The position numbers and the translations under genes were made by a program. A stretch of 64,000 nt of DNA. Origin: Siphonodentalium dalli. Lineage: Eukaryota; Mollusca; Scaphopoda; Gadilida; Siphonodentaliidae. The notes under the pieces were generated by a model. That model was not told where the DNA came from and did no database searches. It worked only from the letters and a program-made list of their open reading frames with translations. The stretch spans positions 166,276,394 through 166,340,393 of the forward strand of contig CP136069.1 of assembly GCA_032622095.1 (NCBI GenBank), in the 5' to 3' direction. Below are positions 1 through 11,106 of the stretch, piece by piece (position 1 is the stretch's first letter; each line of letters begins with the position of its first letter).

Positions 1-36
1 ATAACAGAAGCAGCTTCCATTTGTTGGAGTTGAGAT

Positions 37-300
37 TAGGGCCCTGCAAATATTCAATATCGATATCACTGGTGTGATTCAGTGTCGACGCCAAATTGTG
101 TCCAAATTCGAATATTTTCAATATAAAATTTTCCCCATCACTGACATATTTTTGCCAAATTTGCACATGGTGATGATGAACTGGAAGTTATGCATCTGCG
201 CTAGTTGTCACAACAGGCGTATTGTGTTAAATTATCAGAGGCTGCTAAATCATAAATGGGTTTCATTATTTATGTATGCATTTAGGCAGCCCTAATCGCA
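37..300. repeat. hAT-like terminus remnant and unassigned sequence
   Basis: Position 37 begins TAGGGCCCTGCAAATATTC. This resembles the end of the complete hAT-like element at 46036-46822 (TAGGCCCCTGCGAATCGG) and is followed by the same style of TATTCAATATCGATATC subterminal sequence. No matching right end with an 8-bp duplication was found, so this is probably a truncated copy. The rest of 1-500 shows nothing I can assign. Confidence 0.3.
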
Positions 301-506
301 ATCATCTGATGAAAGTCATGGAATCGAATTAGGGCAAATAATCTCAGCTCAAATGGAATCTTAAAATATTGCCAAACCATATTTTTAATTGGATAGGACT
401 TACAAAACAAACAACAAAATATTACAACAATATCAAACAAAAAGTAAAACATACTATATCCCACAGAATCCAAATGAAAGGAAGAAATTATCACATACAT
501 ATAATT

Positions 507-886
507 AAGTCTGCAAATAGGGTGTCTATCAATTGCAGAATAAGGTCCCCAGAGGGTGAATTTAGTGATGGGCTAGCTCACCTTCTGGGAAGTATCTACA
601 GTCTCATATTAACATTGTTTTTAGTTACTTTTTCCCTTCTAGGAAGGTTCTATATCCCCTAATTTGCAGAAGATAAAATTCATAATCGAGGTGACTAATG
701 GGTGAACATCACCAACGTCAACTGAGGAAATTCAATCTGATCCAAGTTCTCCCATAGCAGTTGAGGCCTAAGCAGAATGAGGTTTCTAGAGGGTGAATTT
801 GGTGATGCTAGCCCACCATGCAGGTTAGCATCACTAAATTCACCCTCTGGGGACCTCATTCTGCAAATGACAGACACACTTTGCAT
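507..886. repeat. hAT-like palindromic MITE, family C (copy 1, eroded)
   Basis: Both ends carry the family signature GCAGAATGAGGTCCCCAGAG, facing each other (545-575 and 840-870). The right half is a nested palindrome around TGATGCTAGCCC. The interior has the conserved TGCAGAAGATAAAAT segment also seen at 23285, 39235, 44540 and 59580. Terminal CAAGCC ends are degraded, so no target duplication is assigned. Confidence 0.7.
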
Positions 887-1145
887 ATAATAAAGAATTA
901 TAATTCACAAGCTCTCTAATTAAAGACGGTCTATCTCTTTCTAACAAGTTTTATATAGTTCCCTGAAACGTTTCTATCAACTTTCGGAGCAGTTTTACAG
1001 GCTATTTTTAGAATGGACACTTCAGGCACTTTTGGGTATAACACGAGCGAGAACTCTTATTTTTAGACATCTCCATCAAAGCAAAATGCCAGTTTGATAT
1101 TTTTCAGGAATACACCACTTTGCTATATGCTTTTATAGATATATA

Positions 1146-1359
1146 CAGTAATGCTCTAAATAATCGACTCCTTAACCACAGCAGAATTATGGGTAACTTT
1201 TCTTGATTTAGTCGGAAATATGGCTTGTTGCCATTCATCGGAAAGCTCTCGGTGAGAGCTTTCCGAATGAATGGCAATAAGCCATATTTCCGACTAAATC
1301 CTGAAAAGTTACCCATAATTCTGCGGTGGTTAAGGAGACGATTATTTAGAGCATTACTG
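1146..1359. mobile_element. mariner-like palindromic MITE, family B (copy 1)
   Basis: A 214-bp near-perfect palindrome starting CAGTAATGCTCTAAATAATC and ending with its reverse complement, flanked by TA on both sides (1144-1145, 1360-1361). TA flanks and CAGT ends fit a Tc1/mariner-type target duplication. It encodes no transposase. The apparent reading frame ([12 protein letters not shown]...) recurs in every copy and is a by-product of the repeat. Confidence 0.85.
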
Positions 1360-1361
1360 TA

Positions 1362-1967
1362 ATAGAGCCAAACTTTGGTTTTGTCTTTGTTTTAGTTCAT
1401 AGAAAATGGTAATTTTAATCTTGAAATCGGTTTTTTATATAAACTATGTTGTTGTTGTAATAGTGACCTGTAAAATCATTGAATCAAATCAGAACAAAAC
1501 AAATTAATCCAAAACAGAACCTAAATTTGTGCCAAACTGTATCTTTAATAGACCGGGACTTATTTAAAAAAAACAACAATAAAAACAACAAATAAATCAA
1601 GAAAATTGCAAGAGAAAACATTAATAGAAACAAATGAAATTAAATCCTCCCACAGCAAGATAACAAATTAACATTTACAAGTGTTTATAAAACATTCTTA
1701 TAAATATATCCGTCAGAATATTGCTAGATTCTCATATCACCCAGCGACTAATTATGAAACGAATATCCTCAGGTTTTAACTTCGATACATTGAAAGTAAT
1801 ATTTTAACTCAAAGTTTATAAATACAATTGAAAAATAACAAATAACTTGTGTTTCCTTTATAAAGTTCATGGCCGGTAACTGACATCAAATTTGCTAAAA
1901 AATGGTGGCAAGATATCACGCCTGGCAATTTAATTTCTCTGTATTGTCCATAGATATCAGCAAGTTG
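1362..1967. other. AT-rich spacer, no feature seen
   Basis: About 600 bases of AT-rich sequence with no recognisable coding exon, RNA gene or repeat family. Confidence 0.6.
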
Positions 1968-2121
1968 CAGTAATGCCCAAAGTATATGACCCTTTAACCA
2001 CAGCAGAATTATGTTGAGAGCTTTCTGATGAATGGCAACAAGCCATATTTCCAACTAAATCCTGAAAAATTTCCCATAATTTCTGCTGTGGTTTAGGGGT
2101 CGATTATTTAGGACATTACTG
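1968..2121. mobile_element. mariner-like MITE, family B (copy 2, left arm deleted)
   Basis: Starts CAGTAATGCCCAAAG and ends GGACATTACTG. The right arm is intact (TTCCAACTAAATCCTGAAAA) but most of the left arm is missing, leaving 154 bp. The right flank is TA. Confidence 0.75.
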
Positions 2122-2198
2122 TATTAGACTAAGTGAGCTATCCCAACAACTCATTTCAGATACTGCAAAAAACAGATATCGAACAGATTTCTTTTTAA

Positions 2199-2569
2199 CC
2201 CTTTACCCAACAGAACGGCCCTGTGCCAATGCATTCTCTTATATATGCGAGTCGACCATAGGTCGCCTCGCATATATAAGAGAATGCATTGGCTTAACAC
2301 ATTAAAAATTATAAAATTGTTAAAGAATGTAAGAAAAAATGGTAAAAAAAGATTTTTTTAGGCCAATGCATTCTCTTATATATGCGAGGCGACCTATGTT
2401 CGACTCGCATATATAAGAGAATGCATTGGCACAGGGTATAACTGCAACCATCACAATGTGGTCAATGAGCCGGTTCCAATGATATCCATATTTGTATGGT
2501 TTTATTGAGACAGACCGAAGATATTTTAGGCTGTTGAAGCTTTATTTGGCCGGTTTGTTGGGTAAAGGG
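2199..2569. mobile_element. piggyBac-like MITE, family A (copy 1)
   Basis: Flanked by TTAA at 2195-2198 and 2570-2573. Ends are CCCTTTACCCAACAGA and GTTTGTTGGGTAAAGGG, an inverted pair beginning CCC, as in piggyBac elements. Inside are two hairpins of roughly 66 bp in opposite orientation, each GCCAATGCATTCTCTTATAT ... and its complement, separated by an AT-rich linker. No coding capacity. Confidence 0.85.
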
Positions 2570-2876
2570 TTAAGGAGATTTTGACGTTCAAATTTCAAAA
2601 CTTAAAAAAATGGCGAACAATTTCACTTAAACACATATATCATCTCAACAGTTATATTTTATGGGGATGGTATTCACAGTGAGTTATCACAACTTGCTAC
2701 ATAGCTCATTTGCAATCTCTTTTAGTTGAGTTATTTATGTACATGTAGGTGAAGAAAATGATGGATACTCACTTCAGTGCCATTTTTTGAGAATATTATA
2801 ATGCAGGTACCTGTCACTGTAGTAGATGCAATTATAACCGAGAAGATTCACGAAATATAGTAATTTGGGGTGTTAA

Positions 2877-3106
2877 CTTTTCTATGACTGGAGCTTCCTG
2901 AAATTTTGTGAAAACCCTGTGACAATGCATAGGGAGTCTCGCATATATAAGAGAATATATTGGCCTAAAAATATTTACCATGACATTGTAAGTGATTGTA
3001 TTCTCTTATATATGCGAGGCTCCCTATGGGAGACTCACATATATAAGAGAATACAAGGACACAGGATCTTTAACACCGCAGGAGTATAGCTCCCGCCATG
3101 AACGGG
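2877..3106. mobile_element. piggyBac-like MITE, family A' (copy 1)
   Basis: TTAA at 2873-2876 and 3107-3110. This subfamily replaces the outer sequence of family A with ...ATGACTGGAGCTTCCTGAA on one side and GCTCCCGCCATGAA on the other. It keeps two CTTATATATGCGAG hairpins, centred here on TCTCCCATAGGGAG-type loops. Confidence 0.75.
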
Positions 3107-3205
3107 TTAAATCACACAGGGCATCTTTAAGCACCCTGGTGATAATAAAAATTCAGAAAATAGACATAGCCAAGAGAAAAACATACTAGTAATATTTTCT
3201 GTTAA

Positions 3206-3598
3206 CCCTTTACCCAACAAACCGGTCAAAACCGGCCAAATAAAGCTTCAACAGCCTAAAATATCTTCGGTCTGTCTCAATAGAACCATACAAATATGGA
3301 TATCATTGGAATCGGCTCCTTGACCACATTGTGATAGTTACAGTTATGCCCTGTGCCAATGCATTCTCTTATATATGCGAGTCGACCATAGGTCGCCTCG
3401 CATATATAAGAGAATGCATTGGCCTAAAAACAAATCTTTTTTTAACACTTTTTACCATTTTTTCTTACATTCTTTAACAATTTTATAATTTTTAATGTGT
3501 TAAGCCAATGCATTCTCTTATATATGCGAGGCGACCTATGGTCGACTCGCATATATAAGAGAATGCATTGGCACAGGGCCCTTCTTTTGGGTAAAGGG
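3206..3598. mobile_element. piggyBac-like MITE, family A (copy 2)
   Basis: TTAA at 3202-3205 and 3599-3602, ends CCCTTTACCCAACA / GGGTAAAGGG. It includes the long interior ACCGGCCAAATAAAGCTTCA ... ATGGATATCATTGGAA and two opposed hairpins (about 3355-3422 and 3505-3575). Confidence 0.85.
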
Positions 3599-3602
3599 TT
3601 AA

Positions 3603-4488
3603 GCAATGTTATTTTGTTGACATAATGTTTATAATGTCCTGTGTTATATTCAATGTGTCTGATATAACACACTTGTTTTTTTAACCCTCTGATTGTCTTG
3701 ATATGCATCAAATTCAACAAGAATCATTGGCCTTGCTCAAACAAAAGTCAACCAATTACAGCAATACAGTCTCTGATGCTGAGTAATAATCTAGTATTAA
3801 GCTTTTGTTTTCGACAGTGTCTTTAATAATAGCCAAGTTCAGCCATACATACATGTAACTTTTAACATGTGTTGCTATTGCCAACGAAAGTCACCTTTTT
3901 CACATGACCATTTCCCTTACATGTATACGGTCATTCCCTTTATAAGTTTTTGTGTCCAACATATAGCATATGAAACAAAGAGGAATAAAACAAAATCTTC
4001 TATTAACCGAATTAGCGATCAATGTTATGCAAACAGTGTGAGAATGGGATTTGCCTCCGCAAAAATCTTATTTTGCTTGAAGCCAATTTGTGTTGTTCCC
4101 GCTACGACTATTGTTTACACCTGTTGCTACAGTTTTATCGCCAATTGCCTCCCCATTATATACAATACACATACATTTGGCTGAACCTGGCTATTGCTAT
4201 GTTGAAAACAAAAAGGAAGCTGTAGTCTGTAGAAGTGAAGGACATGTGATTTCTTGAAAATGTACATGAATAACATATCTACAACAAAGAACTTTTAAAG
4301 AAACCAAAAAAAGTTTTACGAAATCACCATTGGACCGTCTCAGTGAGATTAATATTGCATAATAATAATATATCTAAATATAAGTCTAAATATTTTAAAT
4401 ATAGATAAATACTATGACTAAATAGCGAAATTTCTTTATCACAATAGAAAGATATTGGAATAATGACATGATTAAACAGTACATCAGC
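3603..4488. other. gene-free spacer
   Basis: No repeat family or exon recognised. One plus-strand open frame of 105 codons at 3867-4184 has no recognisable domain and no splice-site support. I do not call it a gene. Confidence 0.5.
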
Positions 4489-4492
4489 TTAA

Positions 4493-4938
4493 CCCTTTAC
4501 CCAACAGAAGGGCCCTGTGCCAATGCATTCTCTTATATATGCGAGTCGACCATAGGTCGCCTCGCATATATAAGAGAATGCATTGGCCTAACAATTTTTT
4601 ACAATTTTAATAATTTTTTCTTGTATTCTTTAACAATTTTATAATTTCACCCATACAGAGCCCCAGACAAACATGAGCAGACGACACTCTTCTATATGCT
4701 TCTATATATGTGTGGGGCTCCATGCAGGGTAATGGATGTTTTTTATTTTAAGTCCTAAAAATTGTAAGAAACATTTATTTTAAAAAAATGATAACAAATT
4801 GTTAGGCCAATGCATTCTCTTATATATGCGAGGCGACCTATGGTCGACTCGCATATATAAGAGAATGCATTGGCACAGGGTATTTTAGGCTGTTGAAGCT
4901 TTATTTGGCCGGTTTTGGCCGGTTTGTTGGGTAAAGGG
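4493..4938. mobile_element. piggyBac-like MITE, family A (copy 3)
   Basis: TTAA at 4489-4492 and 4939-4942. It holds the same two opposed hairpins (4517-4585, 4805-4873). They are separated by a longer AT-rich spacer that contains an unrelated short tract (4655-4725, GAGCCCCAGACAAACATGAG). Confidence 0.85.
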
Positions 4939-5054
4939 TTAAGCCCATGAATGGCATATTTTAAATACGAACTCAAAATAATAGGCTGCAACATGCTGAA
5001 TAAATACAAACATATGGCATGAAAAGCATGTGTGTGCAGTGGTGAGTCCTTTAA

Positions 5055-5314
5055 CCCTTTCATGACAGGAGCTGCGCTGGTGCAGCATTAAAGACCATGT
5101 GCCAGTGCATTCTCTTATATACATGTATGTGAGTCTCCCATAGGGAGCCTCGCATATATAAGAGAATGCACTGGCTTACCAGATCAAGGTGAATATCAAG
5201 GCCAATGCATTCTCTTATATATGCGAGGCACCCTATGGGCGACTCACATATATATAAGAGAATGCATTGGCACAGGGTTTCGCCAAAATTCAGGAAGCTC
5301 CAGTCATGAAGGGG
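5055..5314. mobile_element. piggyBac-like MITE, family A' (copy 2)
   Basis: TTAA at 5051-5054 and 5315-5318, ends CCCTTTCATGA / TCATGAAGGGG. Two hairpins of CATTCTCTTATATAYATG type, with loops TCTCCCATAGGGAGC and CACCCTATGGGCGA. Confidence 0.85.
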
Positions 5315-5337
5315 TTAATCAAGATGTAAATAAAGTA

Positions 5338-5551
5338 CAGTAATGCCCTAAATAATCGACTCCTTAACCACAGCAGAATTATGGGTAATTTTTCAAGATT
5401 TAGTCGGAAATATGGCTTGTTGCCATTCATCGGAAAGCTCTTACTAAGAGCTTTCCGCTTGAATGGCAACAAGCCATATTTCCGACTAAATCCTGAAAAA
5501 TTACCCATAGTTCTGCTGTGATTAAGGAGTCGATTATTTAGGGCATTACTG
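5338..5551. mobile_element. mariner-like palindromic MITE, family B (copy 3)
   Basis: CAGTAATGCCCTAAATAATC at the left end and its complement at the right, TA flanks at 5336-5337 and 5552-5553, 214 bp. Arms pair almost perfectly around CTCTTACTAAGAG. It sits 20 bp from a family A' element. Confidence 0.85.
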
Positions 5552-5587
5552 TAGCATATTAACCACTGTATTTATTATCTTCTTTAA

Positions 5588-5857
5588 TCCTTTCTTTACT
5601 AAATACTCACTGACTAATAGCTCCCTTAGGAAATGTTCACATAATAAGTTCAACAAAAGTTGTTTGTTGAACTTATTATCTGAACATTTGCCAAAGAAGA
5701 ATATGAATCCTTCTGCACTTGTGTCAGCTTTTCGTCATTTTGATGTCTGCTTTTATTACCTGAACATCCCTCCAAATAAATAAAATAGACCAGTCCAATG
5801 TATACTTTTATAATGGTATATATAATAAAAAGGAGAATCCATTTAGTAAAGAAAGGG
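5588..5857. mobile_element. piggyBac-like MITE, third subfamily
   Basis: TTAA at 5584-5587. The left end TCCTTTCTTTACTAAATAC is mirrored by GTATATATAATA...ATTTAGTAAAGAAAGGG before TTAC (5858-5861, one mismatch to TTAA). It has an internal hairpin AATAAGTTCAACAAAAG / TTTGTTGAACTTATT. Its left end recurs at 30250-30350 and a right-end remnant at 34450-34530. Confidence 0.6.
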
Positions 5858-5861
5858 TTAC

Positions 5862-7004
5862 AGTCATTGTGAAACTAAAGCAAAGCATAGGGTTCCAGCT
5901 TTTTTGGTGTTAATAAAGTCGCTCATATTAAATGTACTCAATCCGATCAGACGGTCCCCATATAATCAAGTTACAACAACAACATTTCTTCAAAATACGC
6001 TTTTGTTATCAGAATCTATTAATTACAACAAAATGATGATAACCACTGACTAATTTCCCAAAACGTGTTACATGTATTTATCAACATGTTGTTCAACGAA
6101 ATATGGCCGTATTATAATTTGATTATCATGAAATTTGGTCGTATTACCACCTGATTTTAGAGTTATCCATCTTCATCTGCAATTTGGCGGAAAAAAGTAC
6201 ATATCTCGAGAAATAACAAATTTCAAAAATTGATATCTGATCACCCAGAGCTTTGATGGGTGGCTTGGGTCCCTCAACTCAAATTAAATATTTTTTACCC
6301 CAGAAGCCAAAGAAATAGTAATTTTGGAAAGTTAATTCGGAATATGCATCTTTAATGTCTGTAAAATCTTATTCGGATTTCTATATTACAGGGATCCCCA
6401 TCCAACAATAGGTTTACATACATGTAGCAGACTATTCTTCATTTCATTGATCTGTGAACCATCGTAGATTCAAGGTGTTAATGAATGGCCTTTGTGCCAA
6501 TATTAATATTTACAAGCATCGACTCATTATTTCTAGAAATGGGATCTTTCATCAGAATTCTAGAGATGTTAATCTGAATGATTACAGATATGCTCTAATT
6601 AATCGACCCCTTTAACAAGGTTGTAGGGCGTTAGTGACAGCAGTTGTACTGCCATTCAACCATGGTCAAGTGGTTGACATGCATCATCTGCAGGTAATCT
6701 TACTGCGTTTAATAGTAATTTTTTTTTAACTGCCGCATTAATTTTTTGCAACTTCCTTACTCCGCATTAATTTTTACACCCAGTCCAGTTTTTCGTGATT
6801 GCACGCACCGCGTTAACTATATAAGCCCTACATGCATACTGAGATCGAATTTCTAATATTTGAAAGAATATTTTGAAGAAACAACAAATCTGGACCACTC
6901 TTAAATGTCAAAAAAGCAGTTAAAGAAATGGACCTAACATATTCAAACAACAAAATAATCTAAAAAAGCAAATCATTGCACTCCAAATGTTTTTTTTCAA
7001 GTGT
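5862..7004. other. gene-free spacer with a family B scrap
   Basis: No exon recognised. Around 6585-6615, CAGATATGCTCTAATTAATC followed by GACCCCTTTAAC looks like a decayed left end of the mariner-like MITE. The remainder is unassigned. Confidence 0.45.
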
Positions 7005-7008
7005 TTAA

Positions 7009-7269
7009 CCTTTCCATGACGGGAGCTGCGCTAGTGCAGCATTAAAGATCCCATGCCAATGCATTATCTTATATATGCGAGTCTCCCATAGGGAGCCTCA
7101 CATATATAAGAGAATGTACTGGCTTACAAGGTCAAGGTAAATATTGTTAGGCCAATGTATTCTCTCTTATATGCGAGGCTCCCTATGGGAGACTCACATA
7201 CATGTATATAAGAGAATAAATTGGCAAAGGGTTTTCGCAAAATTCCATTAAGCTCCAGTCATGGAAGGG
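7009..7269. mobile_element. piggyBac-like MITE, family A' (copy 3)
   Basis: TTAA at 7005-7008 and 7270-7273. It begins CCTTTCCATGACGGGAGC and ends GCTCCAGTCATGGAAGGG, with two hairpins whose loops read TCTCCCATAGGGAGCC and GCTCCCTATGGGAGAC. Confidence 0.85.
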
Positions 7270-7602
7270 TTAAGATTTACTCAACTGACAGGTAACTTTC
7301 CCACAGTATTTCTACAACAAAAAATAATCGAAGTTCCTCCGAGATTTTCCAAATGTTTGACAGACGAATATTGATATTCAATCTAAACCTATTCCATATG
7401 AAAGGTTGTGTTGAATACATCAGTGGAAACATACATTGGTATATGGTGACAGTGACTGCACTTTACATGAATATTTGTCTATCTTAACTTCATTTGGGGG
7501 AGGGGGGCTATACTCGCTGAAGCAGACACAAGTGAATGAAATCAGAAGAGCAATGTTCACTCTATTGAATTGCCAATCTATAAATAAGGTTTGGGTTACA
7601 CA

Positions 7603-8034
7603 CAAGCCTGAGTTTAGTGTGCCTGTTATTTGCAGAATGAGGTCCCCAGAGGGTGAATTTAGTGACACTATCCCGCAGCATCACTAAATTCACCCTCTGG
7701 GGACCTCATTCTGCTTAGGCCTCATCTTATCTGGAAAGTCTCATTATTTTATCAAATTTCTATAGCAATTTCTTTTTTAGTTTAGTTTCTCTACATCCCC
7801 AAATTGGCAGATGACATATTGCATAATCGAGGTTCCCAATGGGTGTACATCACAATATTCACCATTTGGGAACTTCAATCTCAGTCTATGTCTCCCATAG
7901 CAAATGGGGCCATGCAGAATGAGGTCCCCAAATGGTGAATTTGGTGATGCTAGCCCACTAAGTGGGATAGCATCAATAAATTCACCCTCTGGGACCTCAT
8001 TCTGCAAATGACAGGCACACTAATCTCAGGCTTG
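7603..8034. mobile_element. hAT-like palindromic MITE, family C (copy 2)
   Basis: Ends CAAGCCTGAGTTTAGTGTGC / GCACACTAATCTCAGGCTTG. Each arm carries its own GCAGAATGAGGTCCCCAGAG hairpin. No clear 8-bp flanking duplication for this copy. Confidence 0.75.
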
Positions 8035-8439
8035 GTTTAGGATGATGCACTTGATGATAACCCTTGGTGTCCTTCTAGATGTGCTGATATAACATGTATT
8101 CAATAAATGTATGAAACAAATTAATGCAAGTATACACATAAATTTTTAGCGAAAGAAGTATTATTTTAAGTAACATATATAGAAAGAGTTAGGAGCCCTA
8201 AATATATACTTATAGTTTCCTATCCATAAAACGGTGATCAAGTTAAGTTTAATATACTGGGCCGGAATGGGCCCAACTCTTTATACAGTAATGTATCATC
8301 CCTCTGGTGTTTTATACACTGTATTTTTTTAAACCAAAGAGGAACTTCAAACAAACAAAAAGTACATTTACATGTTACATAGAATTCTTAATAATAATGT
8401 TCAGGCCTAAATTTGACCCCAGTAACTTGATTTTGTCAT

Positions 8440-8620
8440 ATTCGGGGGATTAATAATAGGTTGCCAAGTACATGATACTTCAACTGGGCAATTTAAATCT
8501 GATCCTAGGTCTCCCATACCAGTTGAGGCCCATGCAGGAGGAGGTTCCCAGAGGGTGAATTTGGTGATGCTAGCCACTATATAGGCTAGCATCACTAAAT
8601 TCACAATATTTGCAGGCTTG
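8440..8620. repeat. hAT-like MITE, family C (copy 3, partial)
   Basis: Right half only: GTTCCCAGAGGGTGAATTTG, TGATGCTAGCC hairpin, then CAGGCTTG at 8613-8620. The left end is decayed (possible CAGGCCTAAATTTGAC near 8402). Confidence 0.6.
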
Positions 8621-8797
8621 AATTCAGTACCAGTTTTCAACTTTCCGGACAAATTTAACACTCTTTATTATTACTATATCAGCATAAATCTTGACAGTTT
8701 ACACATTGTAGACTAAAAGGGGCACTTATTTCTCTCTGAGGTAATAATCTCTACCAATGCTATAAATATAATTCCCGAGGCATATATAGTCCATAGA

Positions 8798-9220
8798 TAG
8801 GGCTGCAATGATTCAGACCTTCACGATGCGATTCAAATCGCGATTTTACTATCACGATGGGATGCGCATCGCGATGCAAATTTTTGGCAACTGACGGCTG
8901 TGAAAACTAAGTTAATCACTTTTAGTATGTATATTCTCATCAGTGTTCACCTAAGCATATTAATTGATGTAAATTACAGGACCTAATTATATTTACAAAA
9001 ATGAATGGCCAGGTATTAGAAGTAGACTATAACAGCTAATACAGTCACCAGATCTGCCAAGATGGGAAGTTATGAGTGGAAAAGTCTGGATCTCTGACTA
9101 TTGATAACTCTGCATACATGAATTGTTTTTGCATCGCATTGCAGCCTCCCAATACGATGAATTGCATTGTGAACATTGAAACGCAATGCATCGGAAACAC
9201 AATGAATCGTTGCAGCCCTA
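8798..9220. mobile_element. non-autonomous hAT-like element, ATCGCGAT family
   Basis: 423 bp with ends TAGGGCTGCAATGATTCA and TGAATCGTTGCAGCCCTA (inverted, one mismatch). Flanks are TCCATAGA and TCCAGTAGA, an 8-bp duplication with one indel. Both subterminal regions are rich in a GCGAT / GCATCG motif (ATCGCGATTTTACTATCACG on the left, CGATGAATTGCATTGTGAAC on the right), probably transposase-binding repeats. No open frame. Confidence 0.7.
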
Positions 9221-9405
9221 TCCAGTAGATTTAATGTATTTCATGATTTATCAACCTATTTTGAAACCCAGAACATGATAAAACCAAACAATTAATAGGT
9301 TTCATAAGAGGCCTGAACGTTATGAGGTTCATTGAAATAAAATGCAGGTAATATCTATCATCTACATGTATCATAATATGCAGGTATATCTATAATATAT
9401 ATCTA

Positions 9406-9999
9406 TCATAGGTAGAATTCTTTATCTTGAGACGGATGACTGGTGGAATCTGTACTCTCCTCGTCCGGAGACGATAGAGACATGTGGTTCTGTAGATGAG
9501 AAAAACTAGCTGCTCGTCGATGTGTTTTGTGTTTGGACTTGCGTCCCCATTTATTGTCAGTCTCGGCATAAACTGCACTGTGTTTTGGGGACAGATTATC
9601 AGGCACGGTCTTGAAATGATTTAACGTGCCTTCATCCTTCAGAAAGTTATGTTTAACTGTCTCGATCGTCTGAACAACTTTCTTCAGATCTGGTATTGTG
9701 TGGAAAAGAACATTGAGATTCTCCTTGTGTGCCTGCAAATGTTTTATTTTCGTGTCTTTTTTATGAATCTGATCCTGTAGTTCTTTGATTATGCATTTTG
9801 TGTCTGTAAGTTCAGATTTGACGCCTTCCATTTCCTTATCCTTGCTCCGCTTAAGTTCGTCAAACTTATTATGCATATATTCGTCCTTGATTACTAATGC
9901 CTCATGCTGCTCTTTTACTGTATTCTCTAACTCATATATGCGTTTGTGGAGTGCCCCTAAGTGCTTATTAGCTTCATCTATGCTAGTTCGCGCGAACAT
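9406..9999 (-). CDS. single-exon coiled-coil protein, VMAC-like
   Basis: This minus-strand frame encodes 197 residues starting MFARTSIDEANKHLGALHKR and ending in TGA. Residues 8 to about 105 are a charged, almost proline-free heptad-rich stretch that should form a coiled coil. The C-terminal half has a basic patch (GRKSKHKTHRRAAS) and a Ser/Thr-rich tail. Register and wording of the N-terminus (EANKHLGALHKRIYELE, then ...ELKRSKDKEME) resemble vertebrate VMAC, the vimentin-type intermediate-filament-associated coiled-coil protein, which is of similar size. Homology is from memory and coiled coils mimic each other. There is no interruption by stops, in contrast to the surrounding sequence, and no repeat family overlaps it. 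The start is the first Met in the open frame; an upstream 5' exon cannot be excluded. Confidence 0.65.
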   Translation of the reverse strand: MFARTSIDEANKHLGALHKRIYELENTVKEQHEALVIKDEYMHNKFDELKRSKDKEMEGVKSELTDTKCIIKELQDQIHKKDTKIKHLQAHKENLNVLFHTIPDLKKVVQTIETVKHNFLKDEGTLNHFKTVPDNLSPKHSAVYAETDNKWGRKSKHKTHRRAASFSHLQNHMSLSSPDEESTDSTSHPSQDKEFYL

Positions 10000-10004
10000 G
10001 TCAG

Positions 10005-10885
10005 ATTTTCACAGAATGACAAGTCAATGAGTTGTGGTGTAAAGGGTTTTAAGGCACTTTTGGAATGTTTCCGGATTACCTGATTTTGACAGAAATATTC
10101 CACTTATACTGGTGCGAGATAATTGTCTGCTTGAGGGAACAGAATTACAACTGCAAGTGAAGATAAGTGGCTGGTTGCTAGGATGTGATCTGTTGGTTCT
10201 GGTTTCTAAGGCACCTGAAAAAATCAAAACCATGCACAAATTAAAGGCATTTGTCGTGTCGGGAGTATTTTTTATATACTGTACTGCTCTATGTAATTGA
10301 CTCATCGAATCGGGGTGGCCCCCCAGTTAGACCACATTTTGGTTAGACTTTAAACGTGATTATAAACCACAAGAGAACCAAAGGAGCATGTGATTAAAAC
10401 GTATGTAATAATCAACTGGTATGAAACAGTAACTTCCAGTACAATTGTGAAACAAATGAAAAAGTCAGCAGTAAGCTACAGTGTATCAGAAATTTAAGCA
10501 TATAACCACGGTTCCTTTACCGCATATAATCGTGGTGCCACAGCAGTCACAGAACCGTTAATTATGGTGCAGTTATAAAAGCAAAATAACCCCAGTTACT
10601 GTGTCAATTACTTAGGGCAGTACAGTATGTATTTATAATTTAACTGACAAAAGATAAAAATAAAAATATAATTTTTAAAGATACTAGTAAAAGCTTGAGG
10701 AAATAGGGGCACCATTTTTATGACATACTGTAAAATATGACCATCTCCATCTCTCTTACATGTATCTCATCGTATTCTTATTCTCATAAAAATAAATCAA
10801 ATCACAGACTAAACTGCCATCTTTGATCAATGGAAAACAAGAACTACAAAATGATGTCATGATGCACATGTTTCGATGCTGCATA
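10005..10885. other. unique sequence upstream of the coiled-coil gene
   Basis: This is low-repeat sequence that should include the promoter and 5' leader of the minus-strand coiled-coil gene. Two overlapping open frames on opposite strands (10024-10305 minus; about 10045-10300 plus, ...LPDFDRNIPLILV...) have no recognised domain. Either could be an unrecognised exon or chance. Confidence 0.3.
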
Positions 10886-11106
10886 CGATTCATGATGGGA
10901 GCTGTGCTGGTGCAGCATTAAACATCCTGTGCTAGTACATTCTCTTATATATGCAAGTCTCCCATAGGGAGCCTCATATATAAGAGAATGCACTGGCTTA
11001 CAAGGTCACGGTAGACATTGTTAGGCCAATGTATTCTCTTTTATATGCGAGGCTCGCTTATAACAGAAAATGCAATGACAAAATATCAGGAATCTCCAGT
11101 CATGGA
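10886..11106. mobile_element. piggyBac-like MITE, family A' (copy 4, degraded)
   Basis: The internal hairpins (CATTCTCTTATATATGCAAG, TCTCCCATAGGGAGCC) and the right-hand AATCTCCAGTCATGG are clear. The TTAA termini are mutated. It abuts the 5' edge of the reverse-transcriptase relic. Confidence 0.65.

Noticed and set aside
1104-1316. Recurring open frame [16 protein letters not shown]... (also near 5290, 47222 and 63064)
   Set aside because: It lies wholly within the palindromic family B MITE and appears in every copy because the repeat lacks stops in that frame; there is no start context, domain or conservation beyond the DNA.
2226-2434. CRISPR-like regularly repeated palindromes
   Set aside because: The repeats are paired hairpins inside TTAA-flanked MITEs with no unique spacers of constant length; the genome is eukaryotic.
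3867-4184. 105-codon open frame MCCYCQRKSPFSHD...
   Set aside because: No domain, no splice support and composition like the surrounding AT-rich spacer; cannot be distinguished from chance.
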